From positions 1 to 64,000 of the forward strand of contig NZ_JACJOF010000031.1 of the NCBI RefSeq assembly GCF_014695395.1: DNA of 64,000 nt, written 5' to 3'. Below the pieces are notes generated by a model. The model searched no databases and was not told the DNA's origin. It saw only the letters and a program-made list of their open reading frames with translations. Source of the stretch: Nodosilinea sp. FACHB-131. GTDB taxonomy: Bacteria; Cyanobacteriota; Cyanobacteriia; Phormidesmidales; Phormidesmidaceae. This document shows positions 37,801-46,543 of the stretch, piece by piece (the stretch's first letter is position 1; every line of letters starts with the position of its first letter). The translations under genes and the position numbers were made by a program.

Positions 37801-38825
37801 TGGCGGCAGGGCAGCTCGATCGCACCCTGGGTTTGCCCCAGCTGGAGCTAGTCTGGGCGGCCCACCTGCACTGGTTCATTGGTAGTTTACTAATGCTGGG
37901 AGGTGGCATTGGCTTTGGGTTTGCCGAGGCCACTCTGGGGTGGCTGGGGTTAGCGATCGCCACTGCCCTGTTGCTCTATGCCCTCAGCCAAGGACGGTTG
38001 GGGACTGCGGAATCAGTCAAGCAAGCCTGGGTTTACGCTGGCCTAGTCGAGCTAGTGGGCTGGTTTGCCCTGGGGCGATCGCTGTTCCCAACGCTAGGAT
38101 TCCTCGATAACTGGTGGGGCGTAGTGGCCTGTGCCGTGGCCGTGCCCGTGTATTGGCTACCCTGGGTCACCTGGAGCTGGCCCCAGCGACCCTGGCGGGT
38201 GATGGCCGTAGTGTTGCCGCTGCTGATTGCCCTGCTCACGGGCGGGTTTGACCATATCCCGACCCTGTGGATGCTGGTTGGGTTCTACGGCTGGCTGGCC
38301 TGGCACAGCGGCAAAATTCGCCTGTCTTACCTCTCAGTTCTCTGTGCTGCCTGGGCGGTCTGGGTCTGGCTTGAGAACCGCTCTATCGACGACAGCCTCG
38401 CTTGGGTACTGCCCTTGGGGCTGGCTCTGCTCTACATCGCCCAGGTCGATCCAGCTTTGAAGCGCTCTGAGGGAAAAGAACAACGCCACTGGCTGCGGCT
38501 GATTGCCCTGGCACTGATTTTGCTTACAGCGCTGCTAACCGAACGCTGGGCGGGGCTGCCGGTGGGAGCGATGGCCTTGGGGGCAATCGCCGCCGGGCTC
38601 CTGCTGCGCATTCGTGCCCTGCTCTACGTGGGCACCGTTGTCTTTGCCCTCAACGCCCTCAACCAGCTAGTGGTGCTCAACGCAGCCTTTCCCTTTATCA
38701 AGTGGGTGGTTGGCATTTTAGTCGGCGTTGCCCTGATCTGGATTGCCGCCGATGTGGAGCGTCGCCGCGGTCAGTGGCTTCAACTCACCCAGAACTGGGG
38801 CCAAGACTTAGATGCCTGGCAGTAG
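34872..38825 (+). CDS. Very large polytopic membrane protein, function unknown
   Basis: 1317 residues. A soluble N-terminal part (1-140) opens with LQLDLSPDQPGLLEGLD and continues as a Pro-rich linker. After that come roughly 30 hydrophobic helices in a nearly continuous run to the C-terminus. The first membrane block (VVWLLGLGVFLVVLSSAVLAATQW) recalls DUF2157-like proteins of cyanobacteria. No catalytic motif is visible. It is one of the longest proteins in the window and is bounded by a hairpin at its 3' end. Possible roles are a scaffold or a transporter of unknown substrate; nothing in the neighbours helps. Confidence 0.72.
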   Translation: MADDRDPIIRLQLDLSPDQPGLLEGLDTWLRLGLITDQQVRDLGRTNLSCDWLPATATGAVSELDLADAVNPFLEPEGALAAGQMPTTDAVPAGDAPITDFVPAEPAVRPKRQRSPRFRNIRPSTARQPQGTAQPPAPTNLWLGRLMSELSVVWLLGLGVFLVVLSSAVLAATQWARFNAVGQYLVLLAYTLVFWAAGLWCHRRPNLQLTAKTLQMITLLLVPLNFWALDGLGVWRGGGVLVGAIAAILLTLTALQVLRQQQSTPLEQANALGLAYLHTGWGLSSEWGGVPLLAVYAGVLGTAAATVYGQRQGRSPGLRWSTVAITAALGLLLARGLGALDAEQLGQLGLAFGLYGATWVWLGQRRLVPQPQREASLEASPGAESAADGTSRWGIAAGRGLLWWGWLLAIADWLIQAFGIGLLGLALRVQALGKLGKRRDLLIAYAIAIQLGFVGWEMLPLSLRQPVLASLARLDEFAAGTWPLLGISLFPYVVGMVALADWYRRRDKLKLGRFSDSIALGSNLVLTLISLASGPVLVVNLIASTITALVVTLRRSSPAPWRIVVTYGLALGSIVAAISDRWPSLPLSRWVVVMVALATVALVLSKALRALWGSTAWLYGVGLSALSYALLWADLVDSGWRVSSSWVGLVIPLVLLLIGRHRASVLTTGIALPFTLGLPWTRLVGLSSATALTGVNSTVYRRPGVAFLAVGFALGWVYSSLADWVTGFPRHLADWGLVTVGLMAALWVAWRVLPSAQDAETPSLPELYRVACDRWGHILALGLLTLSTFAVSFYYLDWREPRPLIVAVLAAFLMTLVLRFWGTVRPLAIYLGGWGIELLVAGIVIERYSAVVSLAVPTLGLGAIALVLSAIVGRSRPDLGPPLQTLTLLYAGLALALRAYTATAWTGWLVVVAALLVLEVGRCSQTALARWLALGLLSVGWYELVIYQMLQGSGGEAADALLVLAGVAALIMILYRLAAGQLDRTLGLPQLELVWAAHLHWFIGSLLMLGGGIGFGFAEATLGWLGLAIATALLLYALSQGRLGTAESVKQAWVYAGLVELVGWFALGRSLFPTLGFLDNWWGVVACAVAVPVYWLPWVTWSWPQRPWRVMAVVLPLLIALLTGGFDHIPTLWMLVGFYGWLAWHSGKIRLSYLSVLCAAWAVWVWLENRSIDDSLAWVLPLGLALLYIAQVDPALKRSEGKEQRHWLRLIALALILLTALLTERWAGLPVGAMALGAIAAGLLLRIRALLYVGTVVFALNALNQLVVLNAAFPFIKWVVGILVGVALIWIAADVERRRGQWLQLTQNWGQDLDAWQ

Positions 38826-38837
38826 GAGAAAAGTTCT

Positions 38838-38890
38838 GAGTTATTAATTTTGAATTTTAAGTTGACCGAGCAATTCAAAACTAAGAACTC
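38838..38890. terminator. Long imperfect hairpin between convergent genes
   Basis: The left arm GAGTTATTAATTTTGAATT (38838-38856) pairs with AATTCAAAACTAAGAACTC (38872-38890), with two mismatches and a 15-nt loop. It is A/T-rich on both sides. It lies between the giant membrane protein (plus) and the IMPase gene (minus), so it may terminate both. It also resembles a hairpin repeat common in cyanobacterial intergenic DNA. Confidence 0.55.
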
Positions 38891-38919
38891 AAAACTAGCT
38901 GCTCTAGGATGCTGAATTT

Positions 38920-39798
38920 TCAGGATCCAACTACTCTGGCGGCGGTAACAGCGGCTAACAGATCGCTGTGCACGGCTTTAGAGCTGCCGATCACCATGCC
39001 CGGCCTTAGGTAGTTGCTACAGGTGTGCAGCGGCGGCGGTGGATTGCCGGTAAACGTAGTAACAATGTAGCCCATTTCCTGGGCCATGAAGGCCAGCACG
39101 GCTCCGTCAATAAACTGCCCTTTGGCCAGCACCGCCCCGGCCAAGTCGCCGCTGAGCAGACCGTTAAAGTTAGGAATTTGGGTCTCTTTGGAGTAGTCGG
39201 TTTTGGTGTGGTAGACCCGGTAGCGATCGCTCAAGTAGGGCACCAGATCGCCCATTTGCCACCCTAAACAGATGGCTGGAGTAGGGCTTTGAACCTTGAG
39301 CTGGGTGCAGTCATCGAGAGACTGAGCCAGGCTCCCCATAAATGTGCCCTCTCCCCGCAGGGTGTAGTAATAGAGGTCTTGGCTAGGGGTGATGGCGATC
39401 GCCGCCTCGTAGTCATCCGCATTGAGAATCCCCAGAATAATCTGGTAGTTCGAGTGGCCATCCAGATAAAACTGGGTGCCGTCGATGGGGTCAAGGGTGA
39501 TTAAATAGTCGCCCTGCGGCCCTAGATCAATGGCGCGAAAGTACTTGGTGTTGTAGGTCTGTTCATGCTCTTCGCCGTAGAAGCGCACCGAGGGAAACAA
39601 CCCCAGCAGCACCACTTCCATCATGGTTTGAATTGACAGATCTGCATCGCTGAGGGCCGAGGCAAAAAAGTTGTCGCCCTTACCGTCTTTGTCGGGCTGA
39701 GCTGCAATCTGGGCCTGAACCTTCTGGGCATAGGCCCCAGCAGTCTTGAGGTAGGGCAGCAGCGCCGCCAGAATTTGCCGGGGAGTGATGGGGGTCAT
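38920..39798 (-). CDS. Inositol monophosphatase-family phosphatase
   Basis: 292 residues from the ATG at 39798 (a TTG further upstream would add 12). Metal-binding motifs are visible: EEHE (Glu) near 85 and LDPIDGTQFY near 105, then a C-terminal AVLAFMAQEMGY where classic enzymes have the WDxAAG motif; here that motif is altered (DGAVLAF), so the third metal site may be modified. Family members hydrolyse inositol-1-phosphate, fructose-1,6-bisphosphate or 3'(2'),5'-bisphosphate nucleotides; the substrate here is not determined. Convergent with the giant membrane protein. Confidence 0.85.
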   Translation of the reverse strand: MTPITPRQILAALLPYLKTAGAYAQKVQAQIAAQPDKDGKGDNFFASALSDADLSIQTMMEVVLLGLFPSVRFYGEEHEQTYNTKYFRAIDLGPQGDYLITLDPIDGTQFYLDGHSNYQIILGILNADDYEAAIAITPSQDLYYYTLRGEGTFMGSLAQSLDDCTQLKVQSPTPAICLGWQMGDLVPYLSDRYRVYHTKTDYSKETQIPNFNGLLSGDLAGAVLAKGQFIDGAVLAFMAQEMGYIVTTFTGNPPPPLHTCSNYLRPGMVIGSSKAVHSDLLAAVTAARVVGS

Positions 39799-39932
39799 AG
39801 GAGATGCAGCGAAAGAATGAAAATGGAAGAGCAAAAAATAAAAAACGCCCGACAGGTTTGAGTCTTGGTACTTTGGGCTGGTCTAACCCAGACTTTACCG
39901 GCTATATCAGCGCTAGAACAGCAAAATAATCT

Positions 39933-39967
39933 AAAAAAACAGGGCCCCTCAAACGAAGAAGCCCTGT
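39933..39967 (-). terminator. Rho-independent terminator of cbbA
   Basis: On the minus strand: ACAGGGC, a 15-nt loop, GCCCTGT and then seven Ts. It lies about 50 bp beyond the aldolase stop codon. The U-run is clear, so this is a confident intrinsic terminator for the minus-strand transcript. Confidence 0.88.
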
Positions 39968-40018
39968 GTTGGTTCAGGTAATGTCAGCTGCTTAGCGAAG
40001 CTGACCTATGGCTTGCAA

Positions 40019-41098
<1,080 letters not shown>

Positions 41099-41344
41099 AA
41101 AAATCCTCCTAGTGTGTTCTCGCCGTTAGGCCTTCAGACGTTTTAGTAGGTAGCCTTACTCATCAATCTTAGGACAGATCGATGGATATATAACGAAATG
41201 TTTGGACAAGCTAAAGTCAAGCTTAAAAGAACTCCCCACCCAGCTGGGGTGTGTTTGCCCTGCTGTTTGACCCATCATAAAACACTGGGGGACAGGAACC
41301 GTGAACTTTGCTACTGGAAGGTAGACAAAGTTCAACTATAAAAA

Positions 41345-41416
41345 TGGGTCGCCTGGGATTCGAACCCAGGACCAATCGGTTAAAAGCCGAGTGCTCTACC
41401 GCTGAGCTAGCGACCC
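41345..41416 (-). tRNA. tRNA-Lys (anticodon UUU)
   Basis: On the minus strand the 72-nt sequence folds into a complete cloverleaf: acceptor GGGTCGC/GCGACCC, a D-arm GCTC/GAGC, an anticodon stem CTCGG/CCGAT (four pairs plus a G-U closing) with loop CTTTTAA (anticodon TTT), and a TPsiC arm CTGGG/CCCAG with loop TTCGAAT. The discriminator is A and CCA is not encoded. It is the only tRNA I find in the window. Confidence 0.95.
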
Positions 41417-41785
41417 CCGTGAGGGGAAGTGGTGTTTGGTTATGAACCAGACACGGCTTATAAACATAGCATACCGCCATGGGGATTTTGCAACATATCT
41501 CCAAAAAAACTTTGCGGCCTTGACTGGGTGGCTTGGTTGTTTGCCAGAACAGAGTGGATGCGGGGCGATCGCCCTTGCTTTCCCTACATAAATCCTATCC
41601 GGCTTGGACCAGCACCCATCCATCGGACTCCATCCATCCCCTACCCCTCCGCCACTTGCTGGGTAAACTCTGGCCCAGCCTAAACTTAGTTACGGAACGT
41701 TACTAAGCGCTTGTTTTAGGCCCTAAATAAAGCTTTAGTTTAATGAAGCTTCATTTTTAGAGCAGTCCTCATCACACTACAGGCT
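41417..41785. other. Intergenic region between tRNA-Lys and hemB
   Basis: About 370 bp. It holds the tRNA promoter (minus strand) and the hemB promoter (plus). The last 60 bp before hemB are AT-rich (AAATAAAGCTTTAGTTTAAT), a likely promoter zone, but I cannot assign exact boxes. No gene is supported. Confidence 0.5.
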
Positions 41786-42766
41786 ATGTTCCCGACCCAT
41801 CGCCCTCGCCGTCTGCGCCAGCACCCGCAACTTCGCCGCATGGTGCAAGAGACCCTAGTCACCCAGGCTGATTTAATCTATCCGCTGTTCGCGGTGCCGG
41901 GCGACCAGGTGGCGAAGGAAGTCTCCTCAATGCCAGGGGTCTACCAGCTTTCCATCGACAAAATCGTAGAAGAAGCCAAGGAAGTCTACGACCTAGGCAT
42001 TCCCGCCATCATTCTGTTTGGCATTCCCAACGAAAAAGACACCGACGCCACCGAGGCCTGGCACGACTGCGGCATTGTGCAAAAGGCCACCACCGCTGTC
42101 AAAGAGGCGGTGCCCGACTTGATGGTGATTGTTGACACCTGCCTATGCGAGTACACCTCCCACGGTCACTGCGGCTATTTAGAAGTGGGTGACCTCAGCG
42201 GCCGCGTGCTCAATGACCCCACCCTAGAACTGCTGAAGAAAACCGCCGTAGCCCAGGCCAACGCCGGAGCCGACATTATTGCGCCCTCGGGAATGATGGA
42301 CGGCTTTGTGCAGGCGATTCGCGCCGGGCTTGATGAGAGCGGCTTTGAAGACATACCGATTCTTTCCTACGCAGCGAAATATGCTTCGGCCTACTACGGG
42401 CCGTTTCGCGATGCGGCGGAGAGTGCGCCTCAGTTTGGCGATCGCCGCACCTACCAGATGGACCCCGCTAACGGCACCGAAGCCCTCAAAGAGATTGAGC
42501 TCGACATTGCCGAAGGGGCCGACATGCTCATGGTGAAACCCGCTCTGGCCTACATGGATATCATCTGGCGGGTGAAGCAGGCTACTAACCTGCCGGTGGC
42601 GGCCTACAACGTGTCGGGCGAATACGCCATGGTGAAAGCCGCCGCCCTCAACGGCTGGATCGACGAGCAAAAAGTGGTGATGGAAACCATGACCAGCTTC
42701 AAACGCTCCGGGGCCGACCTGATTTTGACCTACCACGCCAAAGACGTGGCTCGTTGGATTGGGTAG
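41786..42766 (+). CDS. hemB: Porphobilinogen synthase (ALA dehydratase)
   Basis: 326 residues. The zinc-site motif [15 protein letters not shown] carries three Cys (not the Asp-rich form of plants), so a Zn-type enzyme is predicted. The Schiff-base lysines lie in LSYAAKYAS and [12 protein letters not shown]. It condenses two 5-aminolevulinate into porphobilinogen, the second common step to heme, chlorophyll and phycobilins. It starts at an ATG at 41786. A 10-bp-armed palindromic repeat and a strong hairpin follow the stop. Confidence 0.97.
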   Translation: MFPTHRPRRLRQHPQLRRMVQETLVTQADLIYPLFAVPGDQVAKEVSSMPGVYQLSIDKIVEEAKEVYDLGIPAIILFGIPNEKDTDATEAWHDCGIVQKATTAVKEAVPDLMVIVDTCLCEYTSHGHCGYLEVGDLSGRVLNDPTLELLKKTAVAQANAGADIIAPSGMMDGFVQAIRAGLDESGFEDIPILSYAAKYASAYYGPFRDAAESAPQFGDRRTYQMDPANGTEALKEIELDIAEGADMLMVKPALAYMDIIWRVKQATNLPVAAYNVSGEYAMVKAAALNGWIDEQKVVMETMTSFKRSGADLILTYHAKDVARWIG

Positions 42767-42802
42767 TCAATTTTGTTGGGCGTTGCTTAACGCAAGTATG
42801 AT

Positions 42803-42877
42803 TTGGCCCCCTCCCCCTAGGATTGGGGGGAGATAGAGCCTCAAAGTCCCCCAGGATTGGGGGATTTAGGGGGCCAA
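42803..42877. repeat. Palindromic intergenic repeat
   Basis: Outer arms TTGGCCCCCT (42803-42812) and AGGGGGCCAA (42868-42877) enclose two copies of a GGATTGGGGG-type core (TAGGATTGGGGGGA, CAGGATTGGGGGAT). This C/G-run repeat is of the kind scattered between genes in many cyanobacteria. Short, non-coding, able to fold into a long hairpin. Confidence 0.75.
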
Positions 42878-42947
42878 GCAAGCCTAAAGTTTTGCCGGTT
42901 CATTCCTCGATTTAGCAACGCCTTTTGTTGAGGTATTGCTCGGGAAA

Positions 42948-42979
42948 GACCCCAGGGTTTCTTCAAAAACCCTGGGGTC
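42948..42979. terminator. Strong 13-bp hairpin
   Basis: GACCCCAGGGTTT, a 6-nt loop, then AAACCCTGGGGTC. It lies between hemB (plus) and the AT-rich minus-strand gene, 180 bp after hemB. No U-run follows on the plus strand (TCGATTTCTG), so termination is probable but not certain. Confidence 0.6.
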
Positions 42980-43117
42980 TCGATTTCTGAGGATCTGTAT
43001 AAGGGGAAGATTCCAAGCACGGCTTAAAGCTAATCTGAAGTTTAACCTCGTTGCTTAAGCATAGGATTCAAGAGGCTACTAACTCTCTCAAGGCATGCGT
43101 CATCCTAAAGACAATTG

Positions 43118-43960
43118 TCATATATCTAAATCCCATTCTTTTCTTAATCTATGAATCTCTCTCCACAGCTCATTAATGAAATATTGATCTGTATCATAGG
43201 TTATTCTTCTAATTTTCTGCTCACAGTCTGCAATAGGAATGGAAAACTTTTTGTCAAATTCTGCGTTAATCCTCTCCACTTCTTTCAACATGCTCTTAGG
43301 CCAAACTTCTTTAGGTTCATTTGCATATAGTCCTAGAACTTCTAAAATTCTTCCGTTATATATTTCTCGATGAGTGGCAGGAAAAAATAAATCATCTGAA
43401 GCCTTGTCTGTATAAGTAAGATCTTCTACATTCTTTTTCAAAAGACGTATTTTTTGAGAAGCAGCATTTGCTGCTTCTCGTAGGTCGTTCCGTACATTAG
43501 GCAGTAAAATTGATTCTAAGTCACAATAATCTTCTATGTAAAATATATCCACATAAAAACGGGGGATATGAGGGCCGTGAAGAATTCTTTCAAACTTCTC
43601 ATAAAGAACCCTGTCGCAGCTTTTTGCCTTGTCACGAATGATTTTAAGCCATTCAGTTGTTATGACTTCAACTCTTTCCCTTTTCGCACGTCTTACTTCA
43701 TGTTTTTCTGCCAACTTAGCTTCTAAATGTTTTAGATCTATGGAATGCTGCTGACTTTCTTTTTGGAGTCTTTTGTTCTCTAGGCGAAGCTGATTGTTGC
43801 TTCGCCATTGAATAAAAGCTACCGCCAATGCCACAACGGCAGTTAATGAGGAGCCTAAAAAACCAGAAGGTATCGATGTCCAGTCCATACCATTTAGAAT
43901 TTGAGTGGGCGATTGTATCGAAACTAAGCTTGATGCTGGGGCGGATTGCTGTGCTGCCAT
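43118..43960 (-). CDS. AT-rich orphan gene: single-pass membrane protein with coiled coil
   Basis: 280 residues. One hydrophobic helix (about 38-50, SSLTAVVALAVAFIQW) is followed at once by a coiled coil (about 53-90, with LENKRLQKESQQHS) and a helical cytoplasmic domain with Trp, Lys and Arg residues. I recognise no family. Base composition is much more AT-rich than the neighbours (many ATA/TTT and AAA codons), a sign of horizontal acquisition. It is flanked by two hairpins with GACCCCA/TGGGGTC arms (42948-42979 and 44087-44118). Confidence 0.7.
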   Translation of the reverse strand: MAAQQSAPASSLVSIQSPTQILNGMDWTSIPSGFLGSSLTAVVALAVAFIQWRSNNQLRLENKRLQKESQQHSIDLKHLEAKLAEKHEVRRAKRERVEVITTEWLKIIRDKAKSCDRVLYEKFERILHGPHIPRFYVDIFYIEDYCDLESILLPNVRNDLREAANAASQKIRLLKKNVEDLTYTDKASDDLFFPATHREIYNGRILEVLGLYANEPKEVWPKSMLKEVERINAEFDKKFSIPIADCEQKIRRITYDTDQYFINELWREIHRLRKEWDLDI

Positions 43961-44086
43961 GAGATTTTCTGTAACTAAGTGATACCAACAGGTTTATAAA
44001 TTCTTAGCTTTGTTTTAGACCTATGCAGCTATCACACAACGAATCAATGAAGGAGTAATCAAAAAGGGAAAAATCACTAAGGATTA

Positions 44087-44118
44087 ACCCCATGCAGTAC
44101 AAATATACTGTATGGGGT
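44087..44118. repeat. 13-bp hairpin upstream of surE
   Basis: ACCCCATGCAGTA, loop CAAATA, then TACTGTATGGGGT (one G-U wobble). It sits about 100 bp before surE and upstream of the AT-rich gene. Its outer arms (ACCCCA/TGGGGT) repeat those of the hairpin at 42948-42979. It could be a transcription stop or an element boundary. Confidence 0.5.
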
Positions 44119-44218
44119 CTAGGATTTCAACCATTCAATGAAAGTATGAGCTGATCGCTGGTTCGCCTAGGGAGCTTACAGTTTATGCTGCAAGCAGAGA
44201 AATTTTAGACGTCCGGAA

Positions 44219-44902
44219 ATGACCTTTGTGCTCACCAACGACGACGGCATCGACGCGCCGGGCATTCAGGCGTTGCGCAATGCCCTGGCCAACTACCCCA
44301 CCTGGGTTGTGGCCCCTGACCAGCATCTGTCGGGCTGTAGCCACCAGATGAACCGGGGCGGCCCGATCGCCATCGACCAGCGCAGCGATCGCGCCTTTGC
44401 CATTGGCGGCACCCCCGCCGACTGCACCCGCGTGGCGCTGAGCCACCTGTGCCCAGAGGCCACCTGGGTGCTCTCAGGCATTAACGCTGGGGGCAATATG
44501 GGGGCCGATATTCACCTGTCGGGCACGGTGGCTGCGGTGCGAGAAGCGGCGCTGCTGCGGGTGCCGGGGGTGGCAATTTCCCACTACATCGAGAATCGCC
44601 GCCCGGTGGATTGGGGGCTGGCAGCTCGCTTGGCAACCCAGGTGATCGATGTGCTGATGGCCAAGACGCTGCCACCGGGGTGCTTTTGGAACGTAAATTT
44701 GCCTCACTTACAGCCAGGCGATGCCGAGCCTGAAATTGTCTTTTGCACCCTCTGTACCCAGCCCCTGCCCACTGAGTTTAAGGTTGACCAGGGCCAGTTT
44801 TATTACGTGGGCAAGTATGGCGATCGCCGCCACGATCCTGACTCAGACGTGGCTGTCTGTTTTGGCGGCAACATTGCCGTGACTAAAATTTGCCTGTGGT
44901 AG
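44219..44902 (+). CDS. surE: 5'/3'-nucleotidase SurE
   Basis: 227 residues. It opens with FVLTNDDGIDAPGI, the SurE metal-binding motif (Asp8, Asp9). The second motif region AIGGTPADC and the third GSINAGGN-type segment (here LSGINAGGNMG) are also present. It removes phosphate from nucleoside monophosphates and is a survival/stationary-phase factor in E. coli. It is somewhat shorter than the E. coli protein (253), which is normal for bacterial SurE variants. It ends 3 bp before the convergent exonuclease-like gene. Confidence 0.94.
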   Translation: MTFVLTNDDGIDAPGIQALRNALANYPTWVVAPDQHLSGCSHQMNRGGPIAIDQRSDRAFAIGGTPADCTRVALSHLCPEATWVLSGINAGGNMGADIHLSGTVAAVREAALLRVPGVAISHYIENRRPVDWGLAARLATQVIDVLMAKTLPPGCFWNVNLPHLQPGDAEPEIVFCTLCTQPLPTEFKVDQGQFYYVGKYGDRRHDPDSDVAVCFGGNIAVTKICLW

Positions 44903-44905
44903 CGC

Positions 44906-45643
44906 TCAAACACAAATGTCTATGCCGACGCCAAAATGATCGGATAGACCCCGTAAGTCCTCAAGGCGGGGCGGCCAGGCAAAGGAACGTTGGAACTGCC
45001 CTGGTAAAGGTTGGGATAGACAGATGTGGTCGATGTTGGAGTGCTGCCCACAAATTAGCTGATGCACCGGGTCATTTTCTCCGGCAGTGAGGCAGTCTAG
45101 CCCCGCATCGGCCAACGCTTGCCGCAGGGCCTGCTTGTTTTGGCGCGACCCATAGTAATGCAGAGTGTTCAGATCTTGGTTGAAGTCGCCAGCGATGATT
45201 AGAACTGCCTCTGGGTAGATTGCCCGCAGCTTTTGCCAGTCGGCCTGCTGGGTGGCTAAAGCGGCAGCAAAGGCTTGGCCTTGGGAGGCGGGGTGCGATC
45301 GCCAACCACTTTCTAACCACGGCAGCACTGTGCCGTACAGCACCCATTGCTGGCCATCGGGTAGCGTTAACAGGGCGGCGGCGGTGCGGGCCTCGTCAGA
45401 GGTTTCTAGCGGGGTTAGCACCCCGGCCTTGACCCAAATTTGCACCCAGCGCTCGCCATCGGCTCCGGGGCGATCGGGCAAGCCGCTGGCTACAGAGTAG
45501 TAATCTGCCCTTGGGGTAATGCCCAGGTGAGTTTCGGTCAAAATCCAAATATCAGCGTCGATGCGGCTGAGCCATTGGCGCTGGCGCTCAGCCTGTTTTG
45601 ACTCAGGGCGTGCGCGCTCAAGGTTCCAGGTGGCGATTTTCAT
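44906..45643 (-). CDS. Endonuclease/exonuclease/phosphatase-family hydrolase
   Basis: 245 residues starting MKIATWNLERARP with the EEP-fold Asn (NLE), then ILTETHLG (catalytic Glu), IIAGDFNQDLN (Asp and Asn) and the terminal LSDHFGVGI (Asp-His). All catalytic motifs of the EEP superfamily are present, so phosphodiesterase or nuclease activity is expected. The substrate is unknown. It is read convergently with surE. Confidence 0.85.
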   Translation of the reverse strand: MKIATWNLERARPESKQAERQRQWLSRIDADIWILTETHLGITPRADYYSVASGLPDRPGADGERWVQIWVKAGVLTPLETSDEARTAAALLTLPDGQQWVLYGTVLPWLESGWRSHPASQGQAFAAALATQQADWQKLRAIYPEAVLIIAGDFNQDLNTLHYYGSRQNKQALRQALADAGLDCLTAGENDPVHQLICGQHSNIDHICLSQPLPGQFQRSFAWPPRLEDLRGLSDHFGVGIDICV

Positions 45644-45787
45644 TCAGGATCAGTAAACAGGCGTAACAGAGAGACTCTGTAGCAACCACTACTTAATCCT
45701 GGAAGTCTGCCTTTTGCCTATATTCTTTAATACAAAAATTCTTGGCTGCTGCCTTTGATAAAGCTTTAGGCGGAGGTTCATGCTGGT

Positions 45788-46543
45788 TTAAAGGTGGTAG
45801 AGGTCAGTCATCATAGCTTCGCTGACTTCTGTAGCTGGAGCATCAAAGAGAATTTGGCCCTGGCGTAGACCAACGATGCGATCGCAGTACTTCACCGCAA
45901 ATTCCACCTCGTGCAGGCTGATCACCAGGGTTTTGCCGGTGGTTTCGCTGAGCTGGCGCAATAGATCCATCATCGCCCGCGATCGCTCGGGATCTACGCT
46001 TGAGATCGGTTCATCCGCCAGAATAGCGGCGGGGTCTTGCACCAGCACCCGGGCTAGGGCTACCCGCTGCTGCTGGCCGCCCGAGAGGCGATCGGTGCGG
46101 GCGTAGAGCTTGTCGGCAATGCCCACCTGAGCCAGCGCCTGAGCTGCTGTTTGTACCTGCTGGGGCCACACCAGCGACCACAACGCCCTCGGCAGCGCCC
46201 AGCGCCCTAGGTGACCGGCATTAACATTATGAACCACGGCTAAGTTGCCCACCAGATGGTGCTGTTGATAGACCGTGCCCACCAGCCGCTGAATCCGCCG
46301 TCGCTTTCTAGAGCTGAGGCGATCGACCTCGTGCCCGAGAATCATCACTCGTCCGGCGGTGGGTGCTTGGCTGCCGTTGAGCAGGCTTAGCAGCGTGCTT
46401 TTGCCGGCGCCACTGGGGCCAATTAGCGCCACTCGCTCGCCGGGGGCGATCCCCAGACTGCAATCGGTCAGGGCGGCTACCGCCCCAAACCGGCAACTCA
46501 CCCCCTCCAGCTGAAAAATTGGCCCCGCCATCCCCGCCGGCAC
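45788..46543 (-). CDS. PhnC-like ABC transporter ATP-binding protein
   Basis: 251 residues from GTG 46543, or 247 from ATG 46531. Walker A GPSGAGKST (about 42-50), the signature LSGGQQQRVALARV and Walker B AAILADEPISS are all intact. The sequence is of the PhnC branch (phosphonate, phosphite or selenate import). The GTG overlaps the stop of the binding-protein gene by 1 bp (TAGTG), so the two are translationally coupled. No PhnE-like permease follows: the next gene downstream, 145 bp away, is an EEP hydrolase. Confidence 0.88.
   Translation of the reverse strand: MPAGMAGPIFQLEGVSCRFGAVAALTDCSLGIAPGERVALIGPSGAGKSTLLSLLNGSQAPTAGRVMILGHEVDRLSSRKRRRIQRLVGTVYQQHHLVGNLAVVHNVNAGHLGRWALPRALWSLVWPQQVQTAAQALAQVGIADKLYARTDRLSGGQQQRVALARVLVQDPAAILADEPISSVDPERSRAMMDLLRQLSETTGKTLVISLHEVEFAVKYCDRIVGLRQGQILFDAPATEVSEAMMTDLYHL

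Noticed and set aside
42803-42877. CRISPR-like array
   Set aside because: Only two imperfect cores inside one palindrome, with no regular spacers and no cas genes.
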